In this document: piece after piece, positions 24,369 to 33,689 of the stretch
Position numbering within the stretch: position 1 is the first letter of the stretch
Layout of the letters: the number at the start of each line of letters is the position of its first letter
Source of the DNA: Halobacillus_A sp043497005
GTDB lineage: Bacteria; Bacillota; Bacilli; Bacillales; Halobacillaceae
Reading direction: 5' to 3'
Assembly (NCBI RefSeq): GCF_043497005.1
Contig: NZ_JBIEKE010000002.1
Location: 124,001 to 188,000 of the forward strand
Length of the DNA stretch: 64,000 bases
Notes under the pieces: generated by a model
Seen by the model: the letters and a program-made list of their open reading frames with translations, nothing else
What the model was told of the DNA's origin: nothing
The model's database searches: none
Position numbers and translations under genes: made by a program

Positions 24369-25187
24369 ATGTTTGATTTTAAATGGGTTTATGAATTAGT
24401 CCTATTGCTATATGGTCTAAGTTTAATTGGATATTTTATTGATTTTATTCAAAATAACCGGAAGGCCAACCAAGCTGCCTTCTGGTTACTTAGTTTGGTC
24501 TGGGGGTTGCAATCCCTTTTTTTATTCGTTCAAGTTTTTGTGAATGAGAATTTTCCTATTATGAACATTTATGATGGACTTTTTTTCTACGCTTGGATTC
24601 TAGTAACGTTTTCGTTAATCATTAACCGTTTATTCAGAGTGGACTTCCTGGTGTTCTTTACTAATTTACTCGGTTTTTTTGTAATGTTAATCCATTTATC
24701 AACGAGAGCCCAAAGTGTAATGGACGATCAGGGGGTTGCACTTGTACATGAAATGTTAGTCGTGCATATTACACTCGCTCTTATCTCGTATGGATTTTTC
24801 ACACTCTCATTTATTTTCTCACTGCTGTATTTATTGCAATATCGATTACTAAAACAAAAGAAGTGGAATGCCAAACTGTTTCGTTTAGGTGACTTGACGA
24901 GACTCGATCACTTCTCTTATATAGCTGTGATTTCTGGTATGCCGCTCCTTCTCATTGCCCTTATTTTAGGGGTGACGTGGGGATATGTCTCTGAAGATAC
25001 GTTTTATTGGTATGATTCGAAAACATTAGGTTCTATACTAGTTCTTATCGTATATGGAATTTATCTATTTTTAAGAGTGGTAAGAGGCTATCAGGGAAGA
25101 GCAATTTCTATTTTTAATAGCGCAGCATTTCTATTTCTATTAATAAATTTCTTTTTATTTGGCTCATTATCAAACTTTCATTTTTAA
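24369..25187 (+). CDS. hemX: HemX, CcsA-like membrane protein
   Basis: A 272-residue polytopic membrane protein of the cytochrome c assembly (CcsA/ResC-like) family, with about eight predicted helices. It carries the conserved YFIDFIQNNRK, FYAWILVTFSLIINRLFRVDF and LGVTWGY blocks of B. subtilis HemX. In B. subtilis HemX lowers the steady-state amount of HemA. ATG 24369 is chosen since AGGGTGG ends eight bases before it. Follows hemA after 14 bases. Confidence 0.94.
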   Translation: MFDFKWVYELVLLLYGLSLIGYFIDFIQNNRKANQAAFWLLSLVWGLQSLFLFVQVFVNENFPIMNIYDGLFFYAWILVTFSLIINRLFRVDFLVFFTNLLGFFVMLIHLSTRAQSVMDDQGVALVHEMLVVHITLALISYGFFTLSFIFSLLYLLQYRLLKQKKWNAKLFRLGDLTRLDHFSYIAVISGMPLLLIALILGVTWGYVSEDTFYWYDSKTLGSILVLIVYGIYLFLRVVRGYQGRAISIFNSAAFLFLLINFFLFGSLSNFHF

Positions 25188-25206
25188 TCTCTGAGGAGGA
25201 CTTTCA

Positions 25207-26136
25207 GTGCGTAAAATCGTTATAGGATCGCGTAAAAGTAATCTAGCTATTACTCAAACAGAATGGGTAATTGAACAATTAAAAAAAGTGGACCCATCTT
25301 ATGATTTCGAAATTAAAAGAATTTCGACCAAAGGAGATCGCATCTTGGATGTGACACTTTCTAAAGTGGGCGGGAAAGGGCTTTTTATAAAAGAAATTGA
25401 ACAGGCGATGTACGATAAAGAAATCGATATGGCTGTGCACAGTATGAAGGATATGCCTGCTGTGGTAGCTGAAGGATTAATGGTGGCCTCCGTGCCGGAA
25501 CGTGAAGATCATCGTGACGCTTTTATTTCAAATGGAAACATTGGGTTGAAAGACTTAAAAGAAGGCGCAATTGTAGGTACAAGCAGTTTACGTAGAGGAG
25601 CGCAAATTAAAGCTTTCCGCCCTGACTTGGAAATCCAATGGATTCGTGGAAATATAGATACTCGTCTAAGAAAACTTAAAGAAGAAGATTTTGATGCGAT
25701 TATACTAGCTGCTGCTGGATTAAAAAGAATGGGCTGGAGTGATGACCTTGTAACAGAATACTTAGAGCCGGACGTATGTGTTCCTGCTGTAGGTCAAGGG
25801 GCTTTAGCTATTCAATGTCGTGAGGAAGATACTGAGCTTGTAGAGTATTTAAAGAAGATTAATCATGACTATACCGACGTTACCGTAGCTGCAGAGCGTA
25901 AGTTTCTTCATGACTTAAATGGAGGTTGTCAAGTTCCGATCGGAGGCTATGCTTATTTAAAAGGTGATGAGATTACACTTACTGCACTAGTAGGTAAGCC
26001 GGATGGTTCAGCTATTCTGCAAGAAACGGTAAAAGGTAAGGACCCAATTGCTGTAGGAAAGCAAGCTGCTGACCTTCTTAAGGAGCAAGGGGCTGTTGAA
26101 ATTGTCGAGAGAGCTAAAGAGGAGTACGATCAATAA
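25207..26136 (+). CDS. hemC: Porphobilinogen deaminase
   Basis: Polymerises four porphobilinogens into hydroxymethylbilane. It has 309 residues. The dipyrromethane cofactor attaches to Cys 241 in GGCQVPIGGY. The substrate-binding motifs VHSMKDMP, GTSSLRR and RGNIDTRL are intact. The start is GTG 25207 with GAGGAGG upstream. Its stop overlaps the hemD start by one base. Confidence 0.98.
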   Translation: MRKIVIGSRKSNLAITQTEWVIEQLKKVDPSYDFEIKRISTKGDRILDVTLSKVGGKGLFIKEIEQAMYDKEIDMAVHSMKDMPAVVAEGLMVASVPEREDHRDAFISNGNIGLKDLKEGAIVGTSSLRRGAQIKAFRPDLEIQWIRGNIDTRLRKLKEEDFDAIILAAAGLKRMGWSDDLVTEYLEPDVCVPAVGQGALAIQCREEDTELVEYLKKINHDYTDVTVAAERKFLHDLNGGCQVPIGGYAYLKGDEITLTALVGKPDGSAILQETVKGKDPIAVGKQAADLLKEQGAVEIVERAKEEYDQ

Positions 26137-26894
26137 TGAACCCCTTAGAAGGCAAGAAGGTCTTAGTCACAAGACCTTCTTCTCAAGCGGGTGGATTGCT
26201 TAAGAGGTTAGAAAGAGCTGGTGCCAGCCCTCTCCATGTACCTCTTATTGAATTTCAATTACATGAATCTAAAGAAAATGAGCGTATTTTATCTAAACTT
26301 CACGACTTTAAATGGGTGTTTTTTACAAGCTCCAATGGCGTGAAGTTTTTTTTCGAATGGTTACAAAAAATGAAGGAGAATTTCCCGGCTGCTTGTCAAG
26401 TTGCTGTAGTGGGTGAAAAAACGAAGAAAGCGGCTGAGTGTTATCATTTACTAGTAGATTTTACTCCATCTGAATTTCAAGCAGAGAAGATGGCTGAAGA
26501 ATTCTTTCACTCCTATGAGGAGCCTGGCTCCATCTTATACGTAAGGGGGAATCGTTCGCGGGATACGTTATTGAATGAATTTAAAAATCGCAGCATTCTT
26601 TTTCAATCGATGACGGTATATGATACTCTACTAATTAAAGAGTCAGCCATTATTGGTAAGCACTTAAATTCTTTAGATGCAGTTACGTTTACTAGTCCTT
26701 CGACCTTGCAAGCTTTCCTTCATTCTGTTGGAAAGAATAGAGAAACTGCTCTAACAATACCTTGTTTTTGTATAGGTTCTACAACAGCAGATGAAGCAGT
26801 AAAACTTGGGTTTAAGAAGGTATATTATCCTAATGTCTTCATTGCAGAAGAAATGGTTCAACAATTGGTGAATTACTTTTCGAAAGAAGGTTAA
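26136..26894 (+). CDS. hemD: Uroporphyrinogen-III synthase
   Basis: Closes hydroxymethylbilane to uroporphyrinogen III with inversion of ring D. It has 252 residues, two-lobed. The family is poorly conserved, but VLVTRP near the start, FTSSNGVKFFFEWL, and the C-terminal TFTSPSTLQAFL and CIGSTTADEA blocks are typical. Identity is also fixed by its position between hemC and hemB. The start shares a base with the hemC stop, so it is coupled translationally. Confidence 0.95.
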   Translation: MNPLEGKKVLVTRPSSQAGGLLKRLERAGASPLHVPLIEFQLHESKENERILSKLHDFKWVFFTSSNGVKFFFEWLQKMKENFPAACQVAVVGEKTKKAAECYHLLVDFTPSEFQAEKMAEEFFHSYEEPGSILYVRGNRSRDTLLNEFKNRSILFQSMTVYDTLLIKESAIIGKHLNSLDAVTFTSPSTLQAFLHSVGKNRETALTIPCFCIGSTTADEAVKLGFKKVYYPNVFIAEEMVQQLVNYFSKEG

Positions 26895-26898
26895 CAGT

Positions 26899-27876
26899 AT
26901 GAATGATTTACAATTTAAGAGACACAGACGCTTAAGAAGAACTGAATCCATGCGTTCTTTAGTGCGGGAGACGAAACTACAAAAAGAAGATTTAATTTAT
27001 CCGATCTTTATTGTGGAAGGGGAAAACGTCAAAAATGCTGTAAAATCGATGCCTGGTGTACATCAAGTTTCCCTGGATTACTTATCAAATGAAATGACTG
27101 AATTAGAGCAGTTAGGCATTCGTTCCGTAATTGTGTTTGGTGTACCTAAGGAGAAAGACGAGGTAGGAAGTGAAGCTTATCACGATTCTGGTATTGTGCA
27201 AAAAGCCATTCGTCACATAAAAGAAGCTCATCCGTCGTTGACAGTGGTAGCTGATACCTGTCTATGTCAATACACTGATCATGGCCATTGTGGAATTGTG
27301 CGTGATGGAGATATTGCAAACGATGAGTCATTGGAGTTACTTACGAAGACAGCTGTTAGTCAAGCAGAAGCTGGAGCCGATATTATTGCTCCTTCAAATA
27401 TGATGGATGGATTTGTAGCTGCTATTAGAAAGGGATTGGATAAAGCAGGTTATAGTCACATCCCGGTTATGTCATATGCAGTCAAATATGCTTCCGCCTT
27501 TTACGGACCCTTCCGTGATGCGGCACACAGTTCGCCTCAATTTGGTGATCGTCGAGCGTATCAGATGGATCCAGCTAACCGTTTGGAAGCTATTCGTGAA
27601 GCCGAGTCTGATGTCGAAGAAGGAGCCGATTTTCTGATTGTAAAACCTGCTTTGTCTTATTTGGACATTATGCGTGAAGTAAAAGACCGGTTTAACCTTC
27701 CACTTGTTGCTTACAATGTAAGCGGAGAATACTCTATGATTAAAGCTGCTGCTTCCAATGGATGGGTGAATGAAGAAGAAATCGTTATGGAAAAATTAAC
27801 TTCTATGAAACGGGCAGGGGCGGACTTAATCATTACTTATTTTGCGAAGGATGCAGCCAATTATCTAGATCAGTAA
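26899..27876 (+). CDS. hemB: Delta-aminolevulinic acid dehydratase
   Basis: Condenses two 5-aminolevulinate molecules to porphobilinogen. It has 325 residues. The two Schiff-base lysines are in SYAVKYASAFYGPFRDAA and LIVKPALSYLD. The zinc-binding cysteines are in DTCLCQYTDHGHCG, so this is a zinc-type enzyme. It begins four bases after hemD. Confidence 0.98.
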   Translation: MNDLQFKRHRRLRRTESMRSLVRETKLQKEDLIYPIFIVEGENVKNAVKSMPGVHQVSLDYLSNEMTELEQLGIRSVIVFGVPKEKDEVGSEAYHDSGIVQKAIRHIKEAHPSLTVVADTCLCQYTDHGHCGIVRDGDIANDESLELLTKTAVSQAEAGADIIAPSNMMDGFVAAIRKGLDKAGYSHIPVMSYAVKYASAFYGPFRDAAHSSPQFGDRRAYQMDPANRLEAIREAESDVEEGADFLIVKPALSYLDIMREVKDRFNLPLVAYNVSGEYSMIKAAASNGWVNEEEIVMEKLTSMKRAGADLIITYFAKDAANYLDQ

Positions 27877-27898
27877 CGGAAGGGAATGATAGTTAGTT

Positions 27899-29182
27899 AT
27901 GAGAAATTTTAATCGTTCTATTGAAGCATACAAAGAAGCCGTAGATTTAATGCCGGGAGGAGTAAATTCACCTGTGCGTGCGTTTAACTCTGTAGACATG
28001 GACCCTATTTTTATGGAAAAAGCCAAAGGTTCAAAAATTACTGATATTGATGGAAATGAATATATTGACTATGTGTTGAGCTGGGGCCCTCTAATTCTTG
28101 GTCATGCGGATGACCGTGTAGTCGAGTCTTTGAAAAAAGCAGCAGAGCTGGGGACGAGCTTTGGAGCACCGACAACTTTGGAAAATGATTTAGCTAACCT
28201 TGTCATTGACCGTGTACCTTCTATAGAAATGCTTCGTATGGTGAATTCAGGAACAGAAGCCACGATGAGCGCTCTTCGTGTTGCCAGAGGGTATACAGGA
28301 AGGAATAAAATTCTTAAATTTGAAGGGAACTATCATGGTCATGGTGATTCCCTACTCATAAAAGCAGGATCTGGAGTAGCTACATTAGGTCTTCCTGATT
28401 CGCCTGGTGTACCTCAGTCTATTGCTGAAAATACGATTACCGTCCCATATAACGATTTAGAAAGCGTGAATTATGTTTTTGAAGAATTTGGGGATGATTT
28501 AGCTGCTGTCATCATCGAACCTGTTTCAGGAAATATGGGAGTGGTCCCTCCTAACCAGGAATTTCTTACAGAACTGCGTAAGTTAACGAAGGATAATGGT
28601 ACGGTGTTGATTTTTGATGAAGTGATGACCGGCTTTAGAGTGGGATATTATTGTGCCCAAGGCCACTTTGACGTTACGCCGGATATGACGTGCTTAGGAA
28701 AAGTAATTGGGGGGGGCCTGCCAGTTGGAGCTTATGGAGGTAAGCGTGAGATTATGGAGCGAGTGGCTCCTGTAGGTGATATTTATCAAGCTGGAACCCT
28801 TTCTGGAAACCCATTAGCAATGACTGCAGGTTATGAAACGCTTAAAGCTATGGACGAATCTGCTTATAAAAAGATTAATGAAAATGTGGATCGTCTTGTA
28901 GAAGGCTTTAAAGTCGCAGCTGAGAAATATGATATTCCCTTAACCATTAATCGAGCAGGTTCAATGGTTGGCGTTTTCTTCACGGATGGCCCCGTAGAAA
29001 ATTTTGAAACTGCTAACCAATCGGATTTGCATCGGTTTGCTAAATATTATAGAGGGATGATTGAGCAAGGGATCTTTTTACCGCCATCTCAATTTGAAGG
29101 TTTATTTTTATCTGTTGCTCATACAAAAGATGATATCGAACGAACTATTGAAGCGGTTGAAGCGGTATTTAAAACCTTATAA
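27899..29182 (+). CDS. hemL: Glutamate-1-semialdehyde 2,1-aminomutase
   Basis: PLP enzyme making 5-aminolevulinate from glutamate-1-semialdehyde, the second step of the C5 pathway. It has 427 residues. The PLP Lys is in LGKVIGGGLPVGAYGG, the cofactor Asp in LIFDEVMTGFR, and VNSGTEATMSALR is conserved. Last gene of the hem operon. The ribosome site (GGAAGGGA) lies rather far, about 13 bases, from the ATG. Two hairpins follow. Confidence 0.98.
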   Translation: MRNFNRSIEAYKEAVDLMPGGVNSPVRAFNSVDMDPIFMEKAKGSKITDIDGNEYIDYVLSWGPLILGHADDRVVESLKKAAELGTSFGAPTTLENDLANLVIDRVPSIEMLRMVNSGTEATMSALRVARGYTGRNKILKFEGNYHGHGDSLLIKAGSGVATLGLPDSPGVPQSIAENTITVPYNDLESVNYVFEEFGDDLAAVIIEPVSGNMGVVPPNQEFLTELRKLTKDNGTVLIFDEVMTGFRVGYYCAQGHFDVTPDMTCLGKVIGGGLPVGAYGGKREIMERVAPVGDIYQAGTLSGNPLAMTAGYETLKAMDESAYKKINENVDRLVEGFKVAAEKYDIPLTINRAGSMVGVFFTDGPVENFETANQSDLHRFAKYYRGMIEQGIFLPPSQFEGLFLSVAHTKDDIERTIEAVEAVFKTL

Positions 29183-29190
29183 TGATAATA

Positions 29191-29256
29191 AAGACATAGT
29201 CCATGACTATGTCTTCAGCTTGTGGAGACCCCCCCCTGTTTTCTGCAAGCTTTTTT
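29191..29256 (+). terminator. Tandem hairpins after the heme operon
   Basis: First hairpin: AAGACATAGTC (29191-29201) with 29205-29215, three-base loop, no T run. Second: AGCTTG (29217-29222) with CAAGCT (29246-29251), extended by wobble pairs and followed by six T. The second is the more likely intrinsic terminator. Confidence 0.7.
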
Positions 29257-29499
29257 ACTTGCCCGTCAGGAGCGATAAGCCTCCCCTTTCAGCGGACGAG
29301 CGCCCAAGTTTCCACTGAAATCCACGCTCGGTGATCAGATAAAGACCCTAACATCTAGTTCACCTTGCTAGACGTAGGGCAATCCGGCAGGCAGCCGTCA
29401 TCAGCGATTGCTCCTTCACTTTCTCTTTTTCACATAAACGGCTAAGAACCCTTTCTTTAGTTCATTACTATGACTTTTTCTATGAAATTCTCTTCTTAC
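29257..29499. other. Structured, GC-richer intergenic stretch between hemL and spoVID
   Basis: No gene is visible. The stretch is less AT-rich than other gaps and contains interleaved inverted repeats: 29287-29296 with 29311-29320 (one mismatch) and CGAGCG 29297-29302 with CGCTCG 29325-29330. These would fold as an H-type pseudoknot in RNA. A further imperfect hairpin joins CCCTA (29346-29350) and TAGGG downstream. It could be a decayed intergenic repeat of the type common in Bacillaceae. Its function is unknown. Confidence 0.45.
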
Positions 29500-29527
29500 G
29501 TATATCATCAAAGTTGATGCATAAAGT
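29500..29527 (+). promoter_or_regulatory. Possible sigma-E promoter of spoVID
   Basis: GTATATC (29500-29506) and CATAAAGT (29520-29527) with a 13-bp gap resemble the sigma-E elements KMATATT and CATACAHT, with mismatches in both. spoVID is a sigma-E gene in B. subtilis. The start codon is 45 bp downstream. Confidence 0.4.
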
Positions 29528-29571
29528 GGTAATAGATGACTTTGTTGATTAACTAGGGAGGGGACATTGTA

Positions 29572-30492
29572 ATGCAAAAAAATCAGGAGTTTTCTTTTTA
29601 TTTAGATGAATCACTTTGGTTTAAGGAAGGACAGGGCGTCAGTGAATTAATTGGCATTTCGCTTGAACCCAATGTATCGATTGCTGATTTAGGTGATGAG
29701 GTCAGGCTTCATGGTTCGGTAGAGTTATTTGGAGAATACATGGCTGATGAAAAGGTGGAGCCTTATAGGCATGCAGATACGCCTCCGGTGGGGAGAGTGC
29801 TAGATGTGGATAATGGAGAAGAAGAAGGGATTTCTGAATTCACCCATTCATTTCCTGTCGAAATTACCGTCTCAAAAGATCGCGTCACGAATTTAGAGGA
29901 AGTGGTAATAGATATCGAAAGCTTTGATTACGAACTGCCTGAGCCCAATAATTTAACGCTTCATGCTCAGTTGAGTATGAACGGCATCCTTCAAGCACGA
30001 AGTACAGATTCTTTCGAAGCAGACCATAATGTTATTACCATAGGGCCGGTACAATACAAAAATGAAGAACAGGAAGCTCCTGCAGGAGAAGAATTTAGAG
30101 AGGAATCGGATGAAGAGCAAGAAGAAAGCGGTCGAAAAGAACACACTCAATCATTCTCAGATTTTTTCAAACCTCAAATGGCAGAAGAATTAGAAGAAAA
30201 CGAAGAATATATTGATCAAGAAGAAGGTGCTGAATCTTACGAAGAGGTGGAGTCAGCAGAATTTGAGCAAGATGCACCCTCCCCATCCGTTAATGGATTT
30301 AAGCAAATTTTTCAGCACCTATTTCCAAACAGAGATGAAACGTACTCACAAATGAAAATGTATATTGTGCAGGAAGACGAAACGATTGAGATGATTGCTG
30401 AACGGTATGAAGTCCCCGTTAAGCAATTAGAAAAGGTGAATCAAGTTGAAGAAGAAGTAGAGCCAGGTCAAATTGTTTATATTCCGAATTAA
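29572..30492 (+). CDS. spoVID: Stage VI sporulation protein D (spore coat morphogenesis), short form
   Basis: Mother-cell coat morphogenetic protein that binds SafA and SpoIVA during coat encasement. The N-terminal domain (about 1-155, FSFYLDESLWFKEGQGVSEL onward) matches SpoVID. The C-terminus is a LysM-like domain (YIVQEDETIEMIAERYEV to PGQIVYIPN, about 263-305). The very acidic middle is much shorter than in B. subtilis: 306 residues here against 575. ATG 29572 has AGGGAGGGG upstream. SafA, its partner, is encoded at 51.5 kb. Confidence 0.92.
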   Translation: MQKNQEFSFYLDESLWFKEGQGVSELIGISLEPNVSIADLGDEVRLHGSVELFGEYMADEKVEPYRHADTPPVGRVLDVDNGEEEGISEFTHSFPVEITVSKDRVTNLEEVVIDIESFDYELPEPNNLTLHAQLSMNGILQARSTDSFEADHNVITIGPVQYKNEEQEAPAGEEFREESDEEQEESGRKEHTQSFSDFFKPQMAEELEENEEYIDQEEGAESYEEVESAEFEQDAPSPSVNGFKQIFQHLFPNRDETYSQMKMYIVQEDETIEMIAERYEVPVKQLEKVNQVEEEVEPGQIVYIPN

Positions 30493-30677
30493 ATCCATTT
30501 AAAACGGAAAGCTAAGTGCAGACCTATGCATAATCCAAGTAAAAAAACATCTATTGTAGTGGGGAATATTAAAGTACGGATAAGCTGATATACACATATA
30601 GGCATAGTTGCTTTTTCAATCACATATAACCAGTGGCGGCACCATGGGGGGAGACGATAACGATACATGCGGCTCAT
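30489..30677 (-). CDS. Small unrecognised membrane protein
   Basis: A 62-residue protein on the minus strand with a basic, aromatic N-terminus (MSRMYRYRLPPWCRHW) and one or two hydrophobic stretches (about 17-35 and 37-54). I do not recognise it. The start at 30677 is supported by AAAGGAGGG upstream; the longer open frame has no such site. Its end overlaps the last bases of spoVID on the other strand. It occupies the place between spoVID and valS where B. subtilis has ysxE. Confidence 0.6.
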   Translation of the reverse strand: MSRMYRYRLPPWCRHWLYVIEKATMPICVYQLIRTLIFPTTIDVFLLGLCIGLHLAFRFKWI

Positions 30678-30712
30678 TATTTTCCCTCCTTTCAATTTAT
30701 TTTTAGAAATAG

Positions 30713-30742
30713 TTGACTTCATACATATATTCTATATACAAT
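30713..30742 (+). promoter_or_regulatory. Sigma-A promoter of the valS leader
   Basis: TTGACT (30713-30718) with TATACA at 30735-30740 (16 bp) or TACAAT at 30737-30742 (18 bp). It starts the T-box leader transcript. Confidence 0.65.
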
Positions 30743-30764
30743 ATGAATATTAATGACTATATGT

Positions 30765-31008
30765 GAAATGCCTTGATTGGGAAGAGTACATTAATCAAAC
30801 CTTCAGAGAGGAAGACAGCTGGTGAGAGTCTTCTAGGAATTGGATTTATGGAATGTCGCCCAGGATGCAGCTTCTTTGAAAAAATAGTAGAGGAAGCCGG
30901 TTAGAAGCCGTTATCTGTTATGAGTGTGCAAATAATTTTTTGCAAATAAAGGTGGTACCACGGAAAAGTAATCCTTTTCGTCCTTTTTAGGATGAAAAGG
31001 ATTTTTTT
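30765..31008 (+). promoter_or_regulatory. Valine T-box riboswitch controlling valS
   Basis: tRNA-sensing leader. Stem I contains the apical-loop motif GGTGAGAG, and the likely specifier codon is GTC (30855-30857, in GGAATGTCGCCC), a valine codon. The T-box sequence AAAGGTGGTACCACGG is at 30948-30963, and its TGGT loop would pair with the tRNA acceptor end carrying discriminator A. An intrinsic terminator follows, 30970-30983 with 30990-31003, ending in seven T. Uncharged tRNA-Val should favour the antiterminator and switch on valS. The 5' boundary is approximate. Confidence 0.92.
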
Positions 31009-31037
31009 ATATTTACAGAAATGAAGGAGGATAATAA

Positions 31038-33680
31038 ATGGAACATAAAGAATTATCAATGCCGACAAAATATGATCCTTCAGCCGTCGAGCAAAATCGT
31101 TATCAATATTGGGTAGATGGAAAGTTTTTTGAAGCAACTGGAGATAAGGGAAAAGAACCTTATACGGTAGTGATTCCTCCTCCAAATGTAACAGGCAAAT
31201 TACACTTAGGTCATGCATGGGATACAACGCTGCAGGATATTTTAACTCGTGTAAAGCGTATGCAAGGTTATGACGTTCTTTGGCTGCCGGGAATGGATCA
31301 TGCAGGAATTGCTACTCAGGCTAAAGTAGAGGCTAAATTAAAGGAGCAAGGAACATCGCGTTATGATTTAGGCCGTGAAGCGTTTTTAGAGAAATCTTGG
31401 GAATGGAAGAAAGAGTATGCTCAGTTTATCCGCACCCAATGGGAAAAACTTGGTTTAGGATTAGACTATTCGCGTGAAAGGTTTACGTTGGATAAAGGAT
31501 TATCTGAAGCAGTAAAAGAGGTTTTCGTAAAATTATATGAGCGCGATCTTATTTACCGTGGAGAATACATTATCAACTGGGATCCTTCTACCAAAACAGC
31601 ACTTTCTGATATCGAGGTTGAATACAAAGATGTGCAAGGTGCTTTTTATCATATGCGTTACCCTCTTAAGAATGAGGACGGTGCTATCGAAGTTGCAACT
31701 ACTCGTCCAGAGACCATGCTTGGGGATACAGCTGTAGCTGTCCACCCTAAAGATGAAAGGTATAAGCATTTGATTGGCAAAAAAGCCATATTGCCTATTA
31801 TTGGTCGTGAAATTGAAATCGTGGCCGACGATTATGTCGACATGGATTTTGGTTCTGGTGCAGTGAAAATCACACCCGCTCATGATCCAAATGACTTTGA
31901 AATCGGAAACCGTCATGACTTGGAACGTGTGCTCGTAATGAATGAAGATGGAACGATGAACGAAAATGCAGGTAAATATAAAGGAATGGATCGCTTCGAG
32001 TGCAGGACTCAAATTGTAGAAGATCTACAGGAAAGCAATGTTCTATTTGAGATTGAAGAACATGTTCATTCTGTCGGACACTCCGAGCGCAGTGGGGCAG
32101 TAGTAGAGCCCTATTTATCCACTCAATGGTTTGTAAATATGGAACCTCTAGCAAAGCAGGCTGTTGACTTACAATCTTCAGATGATAAGGTTAACTTCGT
32201 ACCTGATCGATTTGAGAAAACATATTTAAACTGGATGGGAAATATTCGTGACTGGTGTATCTCTCGTCAGCTTTGGTGGGGCCACCGTATTCCTGCCTGG
32301 TATCATAAAGAAACAGGTGAGATTTATGTAGGTAAAGAAGCCCCTGCAGATGAAGAGAATTGGGAACAGGATGAAGACGTACTTGATACATGGTTCTCTT
32401 CAGCATTATGGCCATTCTCAACAATGGGCTGGCCGGACGAAGCTAATGAAGATTTTCAAAGATACTTTCCTACTAATGTCCTTGTAACTGGTTATGATAT
32501 CATTTTCTTCTGGGTAAGCCGAATGATTTTTCAATCTATTGAATTCACTAATCGTCGTCCTTTTGAAGATGTCTTAATTCACGGGCTAGTAAGAGATGCA
32601 GAAGGAAGAAAAATGAGTAAATCTCTAGGTAACGGTGTGGACCCAATGGATGTAATCGAGAAGTATGGTGCAGACTCTCTTCGTTATTTCTTATCAACGG
32701 GGTCTTCTCCGGGGCAGGATTTGCGTTTTCAATGGGAGAAAGTTGAATCTACTTGGAACTTTGCAAATAAGATTTGGAACGCTTCACGCTTTGCCCTTAT
32801 GAACATGGGAGATATTAAGTATGAAGACATTGATTTAACTGGTGAAAAGTCAGTTGCTGATGAGTGGATATTAACTCGTTTGAATCAAACCGTAGAGCAA
32901 GTAACGAAAAACATCGATCGCTATGAATTTGGAGAAGCTGGCCGCCATTTATATAACTTTATTTGGGATGAGTTTTGTGACTGGTATATCGAAATGGCGA
33001 AACTTCCACTATACGGGGAAGACAAACAGAGAATCCATACAACTCGCTCAATCTTGGCTTACGTTTTGGATCAAACGATGAGAATGCTTCATCCATTTAT
33101 GCCGTTTATTACTGAAGAAATCTGGCAGCATTTACCTCATGAAGGGGAGTCCATCACTCAGGCATCATGGCCAAAAGTAAATGATGATTTCCACAACGAG
33201 AAAGCTGTGGAGGAGATGGAACGCCTGGTCTCTATTATTCGTTCGGTTCGAAACATTCGAGCAGAAGTAGACACACCAATGTCTAAAGAGATCCAGCTCA
33301 TGATTCAAGCAAAGGACGATAAAGTCGTAGCTGAGCTTGAGAAGAATCGCAGTTATCTAGAGCGTTTCTGTAATCCCAGCGAGTTAGCTATAAGTACGGA
33401 TCTTCAAGCACCTGAAAAAGCGATGTCTGCTGTTGTAACCGGTGCTGAATTGTACTTGCCACTTGCTGGACTCATTAACATCGATGACGAAATCAAGCGT
33501 TTAGAAAAAGAGTGGGAAAAGTGGGATAAGGAAGTCTCTCGAGTTCAGAAAAAATTATCTAACGAAGGATTTGTTAGTAAAGCTCCAGAGCATGTGGTTG
33601 AAGAGGAACGTAAGAAAGAAAGTGATTATTTAGATAAACGTGCTAAGGTAGAAGCACGTATGAAAGAATTAAAAGCTTAA
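31038..33680 (+). CDS. valS: Valyl-tRNA synthetase
   Basis: Class I aminoacyl-tRNA synthetase charging tRNA-Val. It has 880 residues, as in B. subtilis. The HIGH motif appears as KLHLGHAWD (about 53-61), the editing CP1 domain with TTRPETMLGDTAVAVHP follows, and KMSKSLGNG is the KMSKS loop. A C-terminal coiled-coil arm (from about residue 810, IDDEIKRLEKEWEKW) is present. ATG 31038 follows AAGGAGG, 29 bases after the T-box terminator. Confidence 0.98.
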   Translation: MEHKELSMPTKYDPSAVEQNRYQYWVDGKFFEATGDKGKEPYTVVIPPPNVTGKLHLGHAWDTTLQDILTRVKRMQGYDVLWLPGMDHAGIATQAKVEAKLKEQGTSRYDLGREAFLEKSWEWKKEYAQFIRTQWEKLGLGLDYSRERFTLDKGLSEAVKEVFVKLYERDLIYRGEYIINWDPSTKTALSDIEVEYKDVQGAFYHMRYPLKNEDGAIEVATTRPETMLGDTAVAVHPKDERYKHLIGKKAILPIIGREIEIVADDYVDMDFGSGAVKITPAHDPNDFEIGNRHDLERVLVMNEDGTMNENAGKYKGMDRFECRTQIVEDLQESNVLFEIEEHVHSVGHSERSGAVVEPYLSTQWFVNMEPLAKQAVDLQSSDDKVNFVPDRFEKTYLNWMGNIRDWCISRQLWWGHRIPAWYHKETGEIYVGKEAPADEENWEQDEDVLDTWFSSALWPFSTMGWPDEANEDFQRYFPTNVLVTGYDIIFFWVSRMIFQSIEFTNRRPFEDVLIHGLVRDAEGRKMSKSLGNGVDPMDVIEKYGADSLRYFLSTGSSPGQDLRFQWEKVESTWNFANKIWNASRFALMNMGDIKYEDIDLTGEKSVADEWILTRLNQTVEQVTKNIDRYEFGEAGRHLYNFIWDEFCDWYIEMAKLPLYGEDKQRIHTTRSILAYVLDQTMRMLHPFMPFITEEIWQHLPHEGESITQASWPKVNDDFHNEKAVEEMERLVSIIRSVRNIRAEVDTPMSKEIQLMIQAKDDKVVAELEKNRSYLERFCNPSELAISTDLQAPEKAMSAVVTGAELYLPLAGLINIDDEIKRLEKEWEKWDKEVSRVQKKLSNEGFVSKAPEHVVEEERKKESDYLDKRAKVEARMKELKA

Positions 33681-33689
33681 AATAGAGAT

